The notes below the pieces were generated by a model. That model did no database searches, had not been told where the DNA came from, and was given only the letters and a program-made list of their open reading frames with translations. Of a stretch of DNA of 64,000 nucleotides, positions 27,209 through 36,462 are shown one piece after another. Made by a program: the position numbers and the translations under genes. Location: positions 2,185,199-2,249,198 of the forward strand of contig CP000875.1 of the NCBI GenBank assembly GCA_000018565.1, in the 5' to 3' direction. Origin of the DNA: Herpetosiphon aurantiacus DSM 785. Lineage in GTDB: Bacteria; Chloroflexota; Chloroflexia; Chloroflexales; Herpetosiphonaceae. Within the stretch, counting starts at the first letter, position 1, and each line of letters opens with the position of its first letter.

Positions 27209-27273
27209 CGATGAGTCGTGTTCAACGAACTTAATCTGTCAGGGGATTGATTTGGTATCGGAGGAATTGAGGC

Positions 27274-28350
27274 TTAGGAGCTAATATAATGTCGATTTAA
27301 TTGATGACTGTGGGGACAGCCGATTAATCCTAAGGCTAAGCTATATTCAGATCTGAGTAATTCCAACACATGGTGTGCGCCTTGCTGCCCATCAACCGCC
27401 AAACCCCATAACAAGGGTCGTCCCACAAAAACCATCTTTGCGCCCAAGGCGAGCGCCTTGAGCACATCGGTTCCCCGGCGAATACCGCCATCAAGATACA
27501 CTTCGCAGGTCGAGCCGACGGCATCAACAATTGCAGGTAGGCATTCAATAGTTGCCGCAACCGTATCCAATTGCCGTCCACCATGGTTTGACACAATCAG
27601 CCCATCAACGCCGTGTTGCACTGCCAATTGGGCATCTTCAGCACTTAAAATGCCTTTCAACACAATTGGCAACCGCGTAAGTGAGCGTAACCAGTCAATC
27701 GCTTCCCAGGTTAATGCTGCGTCAAAGCGTCCAGCCGCATGCGTTGCAATCCCTGAAGCTCCAAGCGTTTGTTGATGTTGGCCTGCGGCATCAGTTGGTG
27801 CAAAATTCGCAAAATGCAAGTGTTGCGGTAAGGCAAAGCCATTGCGTAAATCACGCTCGCGACGGCCCAAAAATGGGACATCAACAGTGAGCACTAAAGC
27901 CTGATAGCCAGCAGCCTCGACCCGTCGTACTAACGCTTCAGTAATCTGGCGTTCGCGGTACACATACAGTTGAAACCACAGGGGGCCGTTCGCGGCTTGG
28001 GCAATCGCTTCAAGCGAGTAGTTGGCCATGGCACTAGCAATCATCACGGTCTGAGCTGCTTCGGCTGCTCGCGCCATAGCACACTCGCCTTCAGCATGAA
28101 CTAAGCCTTGGCAACCCATTGGGGCGATGCCAATCGGCATTGCGATTGTTTGGCCAAGCACGCTTGTTTCTAATGTGCACTGACTAACATCAACCAAGAC
28201 TCGCGGGCGTAGCTTCAACTTGGTATAAGCGGCTTGGTTGGCCTGCAACGTGATTTCATCATCGCTGCCACCCTGAATATAATCCCAAGCTGATCGATCA
28301 ATCAGTTGCTTGGCCAATGGCTGGTAATCCATGAGGTTAATTGGTGGCAT
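27274..28350 (-). CDS. FMN-dependent alpha-hydroxy-acid oxidase/dehydrogenase
   Basis: 358 aa, normal family length. It is a TIM barrel of the lactate/glycolate oxidase family. It shows the N-terminal WDYIQGGSDDE, the FMN-binding PIGIAPMGCQGL, the catalytic His in SNHGGRQLD (about residue 261), and the phosphate loop VYLDGGIRRGTDVLKALALGA with MVFVGRP. It oxidises a 2-hydroxy acid to a 2-oxo acid. Lactate, glycolate and mandelate-type substrates cannot be told apart from sequence by eye. In glycopeptide pathways a relative (Hmo) makes an arylglycine precursor, but no other gene of that route is present. It is transcribed away from the PKS/NRPS operon with its own terminator, so a general metabolic role is as likely. 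Confidence 0.9.
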   Translation of the reverse strand: MPPINLMDYQPLAKQLIDRSAWDYIQGGSDDEITLQANQAAYTKLKLRPRVLVDVSQCTLETSVLGQTIAMPIGIAPMGCQGLVHAEGECAMARAAEAAQTVMIASAMANYSLEAIAQAANGPLWFQLYVYRERQITEALVRRVEAAGYQALVLTVDVPFLGRRERDLRNGFALPQHLHFANFAPTDAAGQHQQTLGASGIATHAAGRFDAALTWEAIDWLRSLTRLPIVLKGILSAEDAQLAVQHGVDGLIVSNHGGRQLDTVAATIECLPAIVDAVGSTCEVYLDGGIRRGTDVLKALALGAKMVFVGRPLLWGLAVDGQQGAHHVLELLRSEYSLALGLIGCPHSHQLNRHYISS

Positions 28351-28854
28351 AAGACGTTAATTCCCGTTGATAGAATTGATCTACTTAAATGCAAATTGAG
28401 TCGAGCAGTTGATTTAGTGTTGTTTGGGTGTGGCGCTAGTATAGCAGATTTTTGCCATGCTTCCCTATGGAGTTGAATAGTTTTGGTGTTCGAATTAGGT
28501 CTTGAAGAGGATTTTTGGGCTATTGATTTATGCCAAAATTGAAATTGACAAATTGTTAAATATCTGGCAGTCTATACGCGAACCAAATTCTGTAAACTGA
28601 TAAATACACCGACGCTTATTTCGCCCATTCCATTAGCGCCAATTATTTAAGCTAGTGTAGCGTGTTGGACAACCAAGCCCTTGGATGCCCTTTCTGCTAT
28701 TGCTTACCCAAAAACACGGGTAGGCAATGCCTTATGGCTGCCGAACAGCCTTATTGGTTACTCAGCAAGTGTCCCAACCTGCTGATAGTTAATCCTCAAT
28801 CAACATCAAAATTTTGCGATCAATCCAAATTCCGTGTGTGTGAAGGGGTTCATA
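28351..28854. other. Divergent intergenic region upstream of the membrane protein/PKS operon
   Basis: About 500 bp, AT-richer than its surroundings, between a minus-strand oxidase gene and the plus-strand operon. It must hold promoters for both. A TTGACA occurs near 28547, but the best -10-like TATACG lies 22 nt further on, which is too far to be convincing. A hairpin lies at 28699-28728 (11-bp stem ATTGCTTACCC/GGGTAGGCAAT with one G-U pair, 8-nt loop), about 125 nt before the next start, possibly in the mRNA leader. A 68-codon open frame (28662-28868) overlaps the next gene, and its Cys-rich translation looks non-coding. Confidence 0.45.
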
Positions 28855-29388
28855 ATGAGTCAACTTAAAGCCGGTAGTCGGGCAACTATGCCTATGATGG
28901 TCGTCGGTGGCTTCCTTGTGTTGGTTGGTCTTTTGGTTTTTTATGCACCTTTTGAAGTCAGCCCTGTGGTGCAAGCGCTGATTCCACTCGTTATGGGGAT
29001 TGTGATGTTGGTGATGGCCGTGATCAGTTCCACGGTTTTTTTATTTACTGGCGGGAGTTTATTGACCGGTATTGGCTTAGGCTTTTTGTTGAATGCAACT
29101 GCATTTAGTGATGCCAGCTCGCCAAGCCGCTTTGGGATTTTGTGTGTCACCTTTGGCATAGGTTGGTTGTTTTCGGCGGTTGGGAGCAAATTGGTTTTGA
29201 AAAAAAGTGATTGGCTTTCGTTTATTCCGGGGGTGGTTTTTGCTGGTTTTGGTGGCGCTTTATTAGCCAATTTGGTCTCAAGTGATCAAATGACCAATCT
29301 GAATCGCTTTTTTGGGCTTTTTCGGTTTTGGCCTTTGATTTTGATTATTGCCGGCTTTACCTTTATGTTTAAACGCTCTAAATCATAA
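28855..29388 (+). CDS. Small polytopic membrane protein of unknown function
   Basis: 177 aa from the ATG at 28855 (MSQLKAGSRATM), with GAAGGGG about 8 nt upstream. Five or six hydrophobic stretches are visible, including MVVGGFLVLVGLLVFYA, LIPLVMGIVMLVMAVI, GLGFLLNA, GILCVTFGIGWLFSAVG and FWPLILIIAGFTFMF, ending in a basic tail (KRSKS). I do not recognise the family. It is 72 nt upstream of the PKS start with no terminator between, so it is likely the first gene of the operon. Immunity or transport help is possible but not shown. Confidence 0.75.
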   Translation: MSQLKAGSRATMPMMVVGGFLVLVGLLVFYAPFEVSPVVQALIPLVMGIVMLVMAVISSTVFLFTGGSLLTGIGLGFLLNATAFSDASSPSRFGILCVTFGIGWLFSAVGSKLVLKKSDWLSFIPGVVFAGFGGALLANLVSSDQMTNLNRFFGLFRFWPLILIIAGFTFMFKRSKS

Positions 29389-29460
29389 ATTTGGCTCACA
29401 CAACTTCTCACTGCCGCTTAATTGATTTACAACATATTACCCAGAAGAGGCGCTCGTTCT

Positions 29461-32400
29461 ATGACTCAAACGACAACTTCTATCCAGGATTGGTTGGTCT
29501 CATATTTGGCGTTACATCTTGGCATTGAGTCCCACGAAATCGATACCCGTGAGTCGTTTATCAAATATGGGCTATCTTCGATCGAAGGTTTAAGTCTAAT
29601 TAAGCAGCTTGAGGAGTGGCTTGACCAGCCCTTATCGCCAACTCTGGCGTGGGATTACCCTTCAATTGACAGTTTAGCCCGCCATTTAGGTTCAACTTCT
29701 CCAATCAGCGAACCAACTCAGCCCAATCTGCCGTTTGCCGCTAATCATACCGATGCAATTGCAATTATTGGGCTGGGCTGTCGTTTTCCCCAGGCCGAGA
29801 ATCCCCAGGCCTTCTGGGAGTTGTTATGTGCTGGAACCGACGCAATTACCGAAGTGCCACAAAATCGCTGGGATATTAATGCAGTTTACGATCCCGATTC
29901 GACTCGGCCAGGCAAAATGTCGAGCCGTTGGGGTGGTTTTGTCGATGATATCGATTATTTCGATGCTCAGTTTTTTGGTATTTCGCCCCGTGAGGCGGCG
30001 CATCTCGACCCACGCCAACGCTTGGTTGCTGAAGTTGCTTGGGAAGCACTCGAAGATGCTGGTGTTCCACCATTGAGCTTGGCAGGCAGCAAAACCGGAG
30101 TGTTTGTTGGTACGCTCAGCGCCAATTATGGCACAATTCTGTTTGGCTATTATCCAGAACTGATCGAAGCCTACTCGGGCACGGGCAATGGCGATAGTGT
30201 GGTTGCCAATCGACTTTCCTATTTCTTAGATTTGCGTGGGCCAAGTTTGGCCTTGAATACAGCCTGTTCTGGGGCGCTGGTTTCAATTCACTTAGCCTGC
30301 CAAAGCCTGCGCAATGGTGAATCGGACTTGGCGTTGGCGGGTGGGGTTAACGTTATTCTCAAGCCTGATGATACGGTCTTTTTTACCAAAACCGGGGCTT
30401 TAGCCCCCGATGGTCGTTGTAAAGTTTTTGATAGCCGCGCTAATGGGATTGTGCGTAGCGAAGGCGCAGGCATTATTATTTTGAAACGCTTGGCTGATGC
30501 GTTGGCTGATGGCGACCCGATTCAGGCAGTGATTTTGGGGAGTGTGATCAACCAAGATGGGGCCAGTAATGGCATTATGGCTCCTAGCGGCCAAGCGCAA
30601 GAGCAGATGTTGCGTCAAGCCTATCAAAATGCTGGCATCGCCCCGGCCCAAGTGCAATATATCGAGGCTCATGGCACAGGAACCGCCGTTGGCGACCCGA
30701 TTGAGGTTAATGCCTTGGCCAATGTTTTGGCCCATGATCGGGCTGAGAATCAGCGCTGTGCCTTAGGATCAGTCAAGACCAATATTGGTCATACTGAATC
30801 GGCTTCGGGGGTTGCAGGATTAATCAAAACGGTCTTGGCAATTAAGCATCGCCAATTGCCGGGGAACTTGCATTATCAAGCGCCAAACCCATTAATTCCC
30901 TTTGATTCGATTCCCTTGTTTGTGCAGTCTGCGCTTGGCCCATGGCCATCAACCGATCAAGCGCTGATTGCCGGGATCAGTGGCTTTGGCTTTTCGGGCA
31001 CAAATGCCCATGTGGTGGTTGCCGAAGCCCCTCACCATGCGCATAGCAATAGTCTCAATCAGTATGAGCAGTATCTTTTGCCGATCTCAGCCCGTAATCC
31101 TGAGGCGCTGCGTGCTTTAGCCCAACGCTATTTGCAATTATGGGCTGATCCTACGGCTGCGCCAGCGTTCAACGATCTGGTGTATACGGCAGCAGTGCGA
31201 CGTAGCCATTTAGAGTATCGGCTGGGTGTGGTCGCTCAATCACAGGCCGAAGCTGCTGGTTTGCTTGAAGCCTATCTGCAAGGTGAAATCCGCCATGGAG
31301 TTGTTCAGAGCAGCCGCCGCCTTGATCGCGAACCGCGAATCGTTTTTGTCTTTTCGGGTCAAGGCTCGCATTGGTTCCAAATGGGCCGCGAATTGTTTGA
31401 GCAACACCATGTTTTTCGCTCAATTATGCAAGAATGTGATCAGCTGCTACGCCAACATGTCGATTGGTCGCTGATTGAAGAAATTGCTGCGCCAGAAGCA
31501 AGCTCGCGGCTTGACCAAACCATGATTGCCCAACCTGCGATTTTTGCAATCCAAGTGGCGTTGGCTGGGTTATGGCGCTCATGGGGAATTCAGCCCGATT
31601 TGGTGATTGGTCAGAGTGTTGGCGAAGTTGCGGCGGCTCATGTAGCGGGTGCACTCAGCCTGATCGATGCGATTGCTGTTATTTACCATCGCAGCCGATT
31701 AATGCAACAAGTTGCTGGCCAAGGTAAAACGGCTATGGTTGGCTTGCCACTCGATCAAGCTCGCTTGGTCTTGGCAGGCTGGGATGATCTCTTAGCGGTT
31801 GCCGGGAGCAGTAGCCCTGCATCAAGTGTGCTTTCAGGCGACCCACAAGCCTTAGAACGGGTGCTGAAATCGCTGGAAAAACAAGGTATTTTCTGTCGAT
31901 TTCTCAAGGGTGTTGATATTGCCTTTCATAGCCCGCAGATGGACGTGCTCAAGCCTGAATTGATTGCTGCGTTGGCGCAGATCCAGTCCCAACCAACCAC
32001 AGTTCCGTTATTTTCAACCGTAACGGGAGCAATTATTGAGGGTATGGCGCTTGATGCAACCTATTGGGGCCAAAATTTACGTGAGCCATTTCTCTTTACC
32101 CAAGGCTTCAACTATGCGCTTGAACAAGGCTATACAACCTTTTTAGAGCTTAGCCCGCATCCCGTTTTATCGCCGTCAATGCTGGAAGCACTGGCCCATG
32201 CCAAGAAAAAAGGTGATGTTCTTGGTTCGTTGCGTCGCAATGAACCTGAATTTGTGGCTTTGCTCAATACTTTAGCCGCATTCTATAGCCTTGGGTCAAC
32301 GATCAATTGGCCAACGCTCTATCAACAAACTGGGCAGCATGTAGCTTTACCACTCTATCCATGGCAACGCGAACGTTATTGGTTTGATCAATTGCTCGAT

Positions 32401-35400
32401 GATCAATCGGTTTCATGGCTCAGCCGCCAGTATGGTGCGGCGCTGCAGCAGCCAAACTATAAGGCTGCCTATGAGCATCCTTTATTAGGCAGCCATGTGG
32501 CTTTGGCACATCCAGTAGGCCAACATCTTTGGGAACTTGATCTGAATGCCAATAATCCCAGCTATCTGCGCGATCATCAAGTGCAGGGCGTGGTGGTTTT
32601 GCCGGGGGCAGCTTATCTTGAAATGGCGCTGGCAGCGGCCCAAAGTGCTTTCGGTAAGGGTAGTTATTGCCTTGATCAAGTGGTGTTTAAACAGGCGATG
32701 GTTTTAGCACCCAACGCTTTGCGTCGCATTGAAGTGATTATTGCACCTGAATCGGCTAGTAGCAAATTTCAAATTTTTAGTGCGTTGACGAAACCAGGTC
32801 AGACAGATCAAGCGTGGACGTTGCATGCAACTGGTCAGCTAATTAAACAACCAGATGGGCAATTGCCGCTCGAATCAGTATCCTTGCAGCATCTTCAAGC
32901 TCGTTGTCAAGAGCCATTTTCAAGCCAAGCCCATTACCAAGCGATGGCGCAACGTGGCCTCAATTATGGGCCTGCATTCCAAGCGGTCAAGCAAATTTGG
33001 CGCAACGATGGTGAGGCTTTAGCCCAACTGCAACTTCCTCCTGGTTTAGAGCACGATCTCCAGAGCTATCAAGCCCACCCAATTTTGCTTGATGCCAGCC
33101 TGCAGGTAGTGGCTGCGGCTGTGCCACGCGATGAAAGCGATGCAACCGATACCCGTTTGCCAGTAGGAATTGGTCAGCTCAAACTGTATCGACCACTTAG
33201 CCCAAATTTGTGGTGCCATGCCCAATTGCGAGCTGATTCAGCTGCCAATGATGATATTCGCGAGGCTGATATTTATCTCTACGATAAAGCTGGACAGTTG
33301 GTGTTAGAGCTATTAGGACTACGCTTACAACGGCTTGAAAGTGCTCAGGCTGCCCAAACCGCAATTGGTGATGATTTATTCTATTCGGTTAAGTGGTTGC
33401 CTGATCAAGCTAGCCAGCCAGCGGTTGCTAGCCATTTGCCGACCACGACCGATTTGCTCAAAGCGCTTGACCCAGTGCTTGAACGTGTGACCACTACTGT
33501 CGATTTTGAGCAGCATGAGGCTTCATTAATGGCGGCGAATCATTTGGCTGCCTACCAGATGCTAGCTGCATTACGCCAACTTAATTGGCAGCCTGCGGTC
33601 GATCAGGTCGTTAATCATACCACTTTGACCCAGCAATTGGCGATAACTCCCCAATATGATCGCTTCATCCAGCGAGCCTTGGAAATTTTCCATGAGCAAC
33701 ATTGGCTAAGCCGCCATGGCTCTGAATGGATGATTAGTGCGCAACTACCAGCTACAACACCATCAGGATTAACTGAAAGCTTGCTTGAACAGTATCCTGC
33801 CAATGCTGCAATCTATCAGCTTGTGCAGCGTTGTGGCGATAATTTGGCTGCCATTCTTAGCGGAAAACTTGATCCATTACAGGTTTTATTCAAAGATAGT
33901 TTGATCGATGACCTTTACAGCAAATCACAAATTAAGCTTTTTTATGAATTGTTTATTGAATTGATTACCTGTGCTTTAGCTGAATTGCCGCCACACCGAA
34001 CTATTCGGATCTTAGAGGTTGGAGCCGGAACTGGTAGCCTAACTGGTGGATTATTGCCAAAACTTCCAGCTCAGCAGACGCTCTATACGTTTACTGATAT
34101 TGCGCAAGGCTTCTTAACGCGGGCTACCCAACAATTCCAAGCGTATGATTTTGTGCAATATCAGCTCTTGGATGTTGAACGTGATCCGGTGAGTCAAGGG
34201 TTTGTTGCTGAGCACTATGACTTAATTGTGGTCTCAAATGTGTTGCATGCAACCGCTGATGTGCGCCAAGTGTTGACGCATCTCAAAACCTTGTTGGCTC
34301 CGAATGGGATGTTAGCATTTCTTGAGGGTGCTGTGCCAACCGCTTGGATGGATGTAACGTTTGGCTTAACCAGTGGCTGGTGGCGTTTTACCGATACCGA
34401 TCTACGCCCCACTTATCCTTTGTTGGCTAAAGATCGTTGGACTGAATTGCTCGATGAACTAGGGTTTGTTGATAGTGTTGGGGTAACCTATCCTAATACA
34501 AAGGCCCAGTTTATTGGACTGGCACGTGCGCCGCAACATCGTGCACAGCCAATAAATCCAGTCCAGCCACATCAAGCGCTTGGGAGCTGGTTGATTTTGG
34601 GCGATCAGCAAGGGCTGGGGCAGGAGTTAGCCCAACTCTTCCAAGCCAGGGGTGAGTCGAGTGTTCTAGTTACACCTGCCGATAATTATGAACAGCTGGA
34701 CGAACATCACTTTCAGCTGAACCCACGCGAGTTGAGCCAATTTCAACAAGTGCTCCAAGCAGGCAATCTTCCTTATCGTGGGGTGATTCATCTTTGGGGT
34801 TTAGATGCAGTTGATACCGAAGAGCTAACCTTAACGACGCTTAGTGAAGCTCAAGGCTTAGGCTGTGATGCTGCCGTGCAGCTGATTCAGGCGGTGGTTG
34901 AATTAGATCAGCCCGAATTACCACGGATTTGGCTGGTGACACGTGGAGCGCAATCCGTTACGCCAGAGCAAGCCACCATTGCAGTGGCTCAAGCACCCTT
35001 GTGGGGCTTAGGTCGGGTCTTAGCAACCGAACATCCCGAACTAATGGGCGCTCTGATCGATCTTGACCCAACCAAATCGTCAAATGAGGCTTTTGAGCTA
35101 TTTCAAGCAATCACAACTGGAATCGATGGCGAACAACTGGCTTTGCGTCAAAATCAGCGCTATCTTGCCCGATTAATGCGCGATTCGTTCGATGATCCAC
35201 CAAAACAAGGCTTAGGTTTACGCCCCGATGCTAGCTATCTGATTACTGGTGGTTTAAGCGGGATTGGCCTCGAAGTTGCCCGTTGGATGCTTCAACAGGG
35301 TGCTCGGCGCTTGATCCTACTGGGCCGCACCACCATCCCTGATCGCTCGCTCTGGAACCAACTGGATCTTGATGTTGATAATTTGTTGGCCTCGCGGATT

Positions 35401-36462
35401 GCCGCAATCAAGGAACTGGAAAATCTTGGCGCAAGTATTCATGTCGCGTCAATTGATGTCAGTGATGAAGAGCAATTGGCCATGTTCTTGGCTGAATACC
35501 AACAACAAGGTTGGCCGCCCATTCGTGGGGTCATTCACTCAGCAGGATTAATTAAAGATCAATTGTTGATGCGGATGGATCAAGAAACATTTGATGTGGT
35601 CAATCGACCTAAGATTTTTGGTTCATGGTTGCTGCATCGCTTATTACGCAAATCGCCACTCGATTTCATGATTATGTTCTCGTCGGCTACTTCAATTATG
35701 GGGATGTTTGGTCAGGCCAACTATGCCGCTGGAAATGCCTTTGTTGATGCTTTAGCCCATTTCCGTCGCTCGCAAGGTCTGCCAGCAATGAGCATTAATT
35801 GGGGGCTATGGGCCGAAACAGGAATTGTTGCCCGACTCAAGATGAACGATCAGCTTAATCAAAGTGGGGTGATTGGCATGACCTCGGAGCAAGGCCTTGA
35901 GGTGATGGCCCAGCTATTCCAGCGTAATCCGATTCAGATTGCCCCAATGCTCACCGATTGGCAACGTTGGCAACAAGCCTACCCGCAAACCTGTAAAGTA
36001 CCATTCTTTAAGTCGCACTTTGAATTGGTTAATGCGCAAATTGCACGCCAAACCGATCAAGTTGCCGTACCAAGCCAATCTGGCATTGTGCAAGAATTGC
36101 TCTTGCTTGAGCCGGAGCAACGCCAAACGCGCTTAGAAATGCATTTACGCGACGTGATTGCGACTGTATTACGCCTTGATCGTAGCCGAATTGATCTTGA
36201 CCAACCATTAAATAGGCTTGGGCTTGATTCGATTATGGCGGTTGAATTGAAAAATCGGATTGAGGTTGATCTCGGAGTGAGTCTTTCAATTGTTGAATTG
36301 TTGCAAGGGGCGAGTATTGCCCAATTAACCCAACGGATTTTGCCAAGTATTGCCGAACAAGATGCTGAGTTGGCAGCTTTATTGGCTGAGATTGAGCAAA
36401 CCCCGCTTGATCAGGTGCAAGCCTTGTTGAATGAAACTGCGAGTGAAGGAGGCAGTGAATGA
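29461..36462 (+). CDS. Type I PKS: ACP-KS-AT-DH-cMT-KR-ACP
   Basis: 2333 aa from the ATG at 29461 (MTQTTTSIQDW); AGAGG lies 11 nt upstream, and the TTG at 29422 is less likely. The N-terminal ACP has YGLSSIE near residue 38. KS (about 99-523) has Cys in NTACSGA, and EAHGTGT and NIGHTE. AT (about 625-930) has GQSVGE and an AFHS motif, favouring malonyl-CoA. DH (about 1004-1290) has DHQVQGVVVLPG and LLDASLQ. The C-methyltransferase has ILEVGAGTG (about 1516). KR has TGGLSGIG (about 1926), Ser, NYAAGN, and LIKD after HSAG, similar to B-type. The second ACP has GLDSIMA (about 2255). It would extend an acyl starter by one alpha-methylated, reduced and dehydrated unit. The leading ACP implies a starter loaded by another enzyme; no acyl-AMP ligase is in the window. 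The stop overlaps the next NRPS (ATGA). Confidence 0.95.
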   Translation: MTQTTTSIQDWLVSYLALHLGIESHEIDTRESFIKYGLSSIEGLSLIKQLEEWLDQPLSPTLAWDYPSIDSLARHLGSTSPISEPTQPNLPFAANHTDAIAIIGLGCRFPQAENPQAFWELLCAGTDAITEVPQNRWDINAVYDPDSTRPGKMSSRWGGFVDDIDYFDAQFFGISPREAAHLDPRQRLVAEVAWEALEDAGVPPLSLAGSKTGVFVGTLSANYGTILFGYYPELIEAYSGTGNGDSVVANRLSYFLDLRGPSLALNTACSGALVSIHLACQSLRNGESDLALAGGVNVILKPDDTVFFTKTGALAPDGRCKVFDSRANGIVRSEGAGIIILKRLADALADGDPIQAVILGSVINQDGASNGIMAPSGQAQEQMLRQAYQNAGIAPAQVQYIEAHGTGTAVGDPIEVNALANVLAHDRAENQRCALGSVKTNIGHTESASGVAGLIKTVLAIKHRQLPGNLHYQAPNPLIPFDSIPLFVQSALGPWPSTDQALIAGISGFGFSGTNAHVVVAEAPHHAHSNSLNQYEQYLLPISARNPEALRALAQRYLQLWADPTAAPAFNDLVYTAAVRRSHLEYRLGVVAQSQAEAAGLLEAYLQGEIRHGVVQSSRRLDREPRIVFVFSGQGSHWFQMGRELFEQHHVFRSIMQECDQLLRQHVDWSLIEEIAAPEASSRLDQTMIAQPAIFAIQVALAGLWRSWGIQPDLVIGQSVGEVAAAHVAGALSLIDAIAVIYHRSRLMQQVAGQGKTAMVGLPLDQARLVLAGWDDLLAVAGSSSPASSVLSGDPQALERVLKSLEKQGIFCRFLKGVDIAFHSPQMDVLKPELIAALAQIQSQPTTVPLFSTVTGAIIEGMALDATYWGQNLREPFLFTQGFNYALEQGYTTFLELSPHPVLSPSMLEALAHAKKKGDVLGSLRRNEPEFVALLNTLAAFYSLGSTINWPTLYQQTGQHVALPLYPWQRERYWFDQLLDDQSVSWLSRQYGAALQQPNYKAAYEHPLLGSHVALAHPVGQHLWELDLNANNPSYLRDHQVQGVVVLPGAAYLEMALAAAQSAFGKGSYCLDQVVFKQAMVLAPNALRRIEVIIAPESASSKFQIFSALTKPGQTDQAWTLHATGQLIKQPDGQLPLESVSLQHLQARCQEPFSSQAHYQAMAQRGLNYGPAFQAVKQIWRNDGEALAQLQLPPGLEHDLQSYQAHPILLDASLQVVAAAVPRDESDATDTRLPVGIGQLKLYRPLSPNLWCHAQLRADSAANDDIREADIYLYDKAGQLVLELLGLRLQRLESAQAAQTAIGDDLFYSVKWLPDQASQPAVASHLPTTTDLLKALDPVLERVTTTVDFEQHEASLMAANHLAAYQMLAALRQLNWQPAVDQVVNHTTLTQQLAITPQYDRFIQRALEIFHEQHWLSRHGSEWMISAQLPATTPSGLTESLLEQYPANAAIYQLVQRCGDNLAAILSGKLDPLQVLFKDSLIDDLYSKSQIKLFYELFIELITCALAELPPHRTIRILEVGAGTGSLTGGLLPKLPAQQTLYTFTDIAQGFLTRATQQFQAYDFVQYQLLDVERDPVSQGFVAEHYDLIVVSNVLHATADVRQVLTHLKTLLAPNGMLAFLEGAVPTAWMDVTFGLTSGWWRFTDTDLRPTYPLLAKDRWTELLDELGFVDSVGVTYPNTKAQFIGLARAPQHRAQPINPVQPHQALGSWLILGDQQGLGQELAQLFQARGESSVLVTPADNYEQLDEHHFQLNPRELSQFQQVLQAGNLPYRGVIHLWGLDAVDTEELTLTTLSEAQGLGCDAAVQLIQAVVELDQPELPRIWLVTRGAQSVTPEQATIAVAQAPLWGLGRVLATEHPELMGALIDLDPTKSSNEAFELFQAITTGIDGEQLALRQNQRYLARLMRDSFDDPPKQGLGLRPDASYLITGGLSGIGLEVARWMLQQGARRLILLGRTTIPDRSLWNQLDLDVDNLLASRIAAIKELENLGASIHVASIDVSDEEQLAMFLAEYQQQGWPPIRGVIHSAGLIKDQLLMRMDQETFDVVNRPKIFGSWLLHRLLRKSPLDFMIMFSSATSIMGMFGQANYAAGNAFVDALAHFRRSQGLPAMSINWGLWAETGIVARLKMNDQLNQSGVIGMTSEQGLEVMAQLFQRNPIQIAPMLTDWQRWQQAYPQTCKVPFFKSHFELVNAQIARQTDQVAVPSQSGIVQELLLLEPEQRQTRLEMHLRDVIATVLRLDRSRIDLDQPLNRLGLDSIMAVELKNRIEVDLGVSLSIVELLQGASIAQLTQRILPSIAEQDAELAALLAEIEQTPLDQVQALLNETASEGGSE

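Noticed and set aside
27274-28350. Hydroxyphenylglycine pathway oxidase (Hmo)
   Set aside because: No hydroxymandelate synthase or aminotransferase partner is in the window and the gene has its own terminator; a generic alpha-hydroxy-acid oxidase is the safer call.
28662-28868. 68-codon open frame upstream of the membrane protein
   Set aside because: No ribosome-binding site, unusual Cys-rich composition, overlaps the next gene and contains a hairpin; more likely leader or intergenic DNA.
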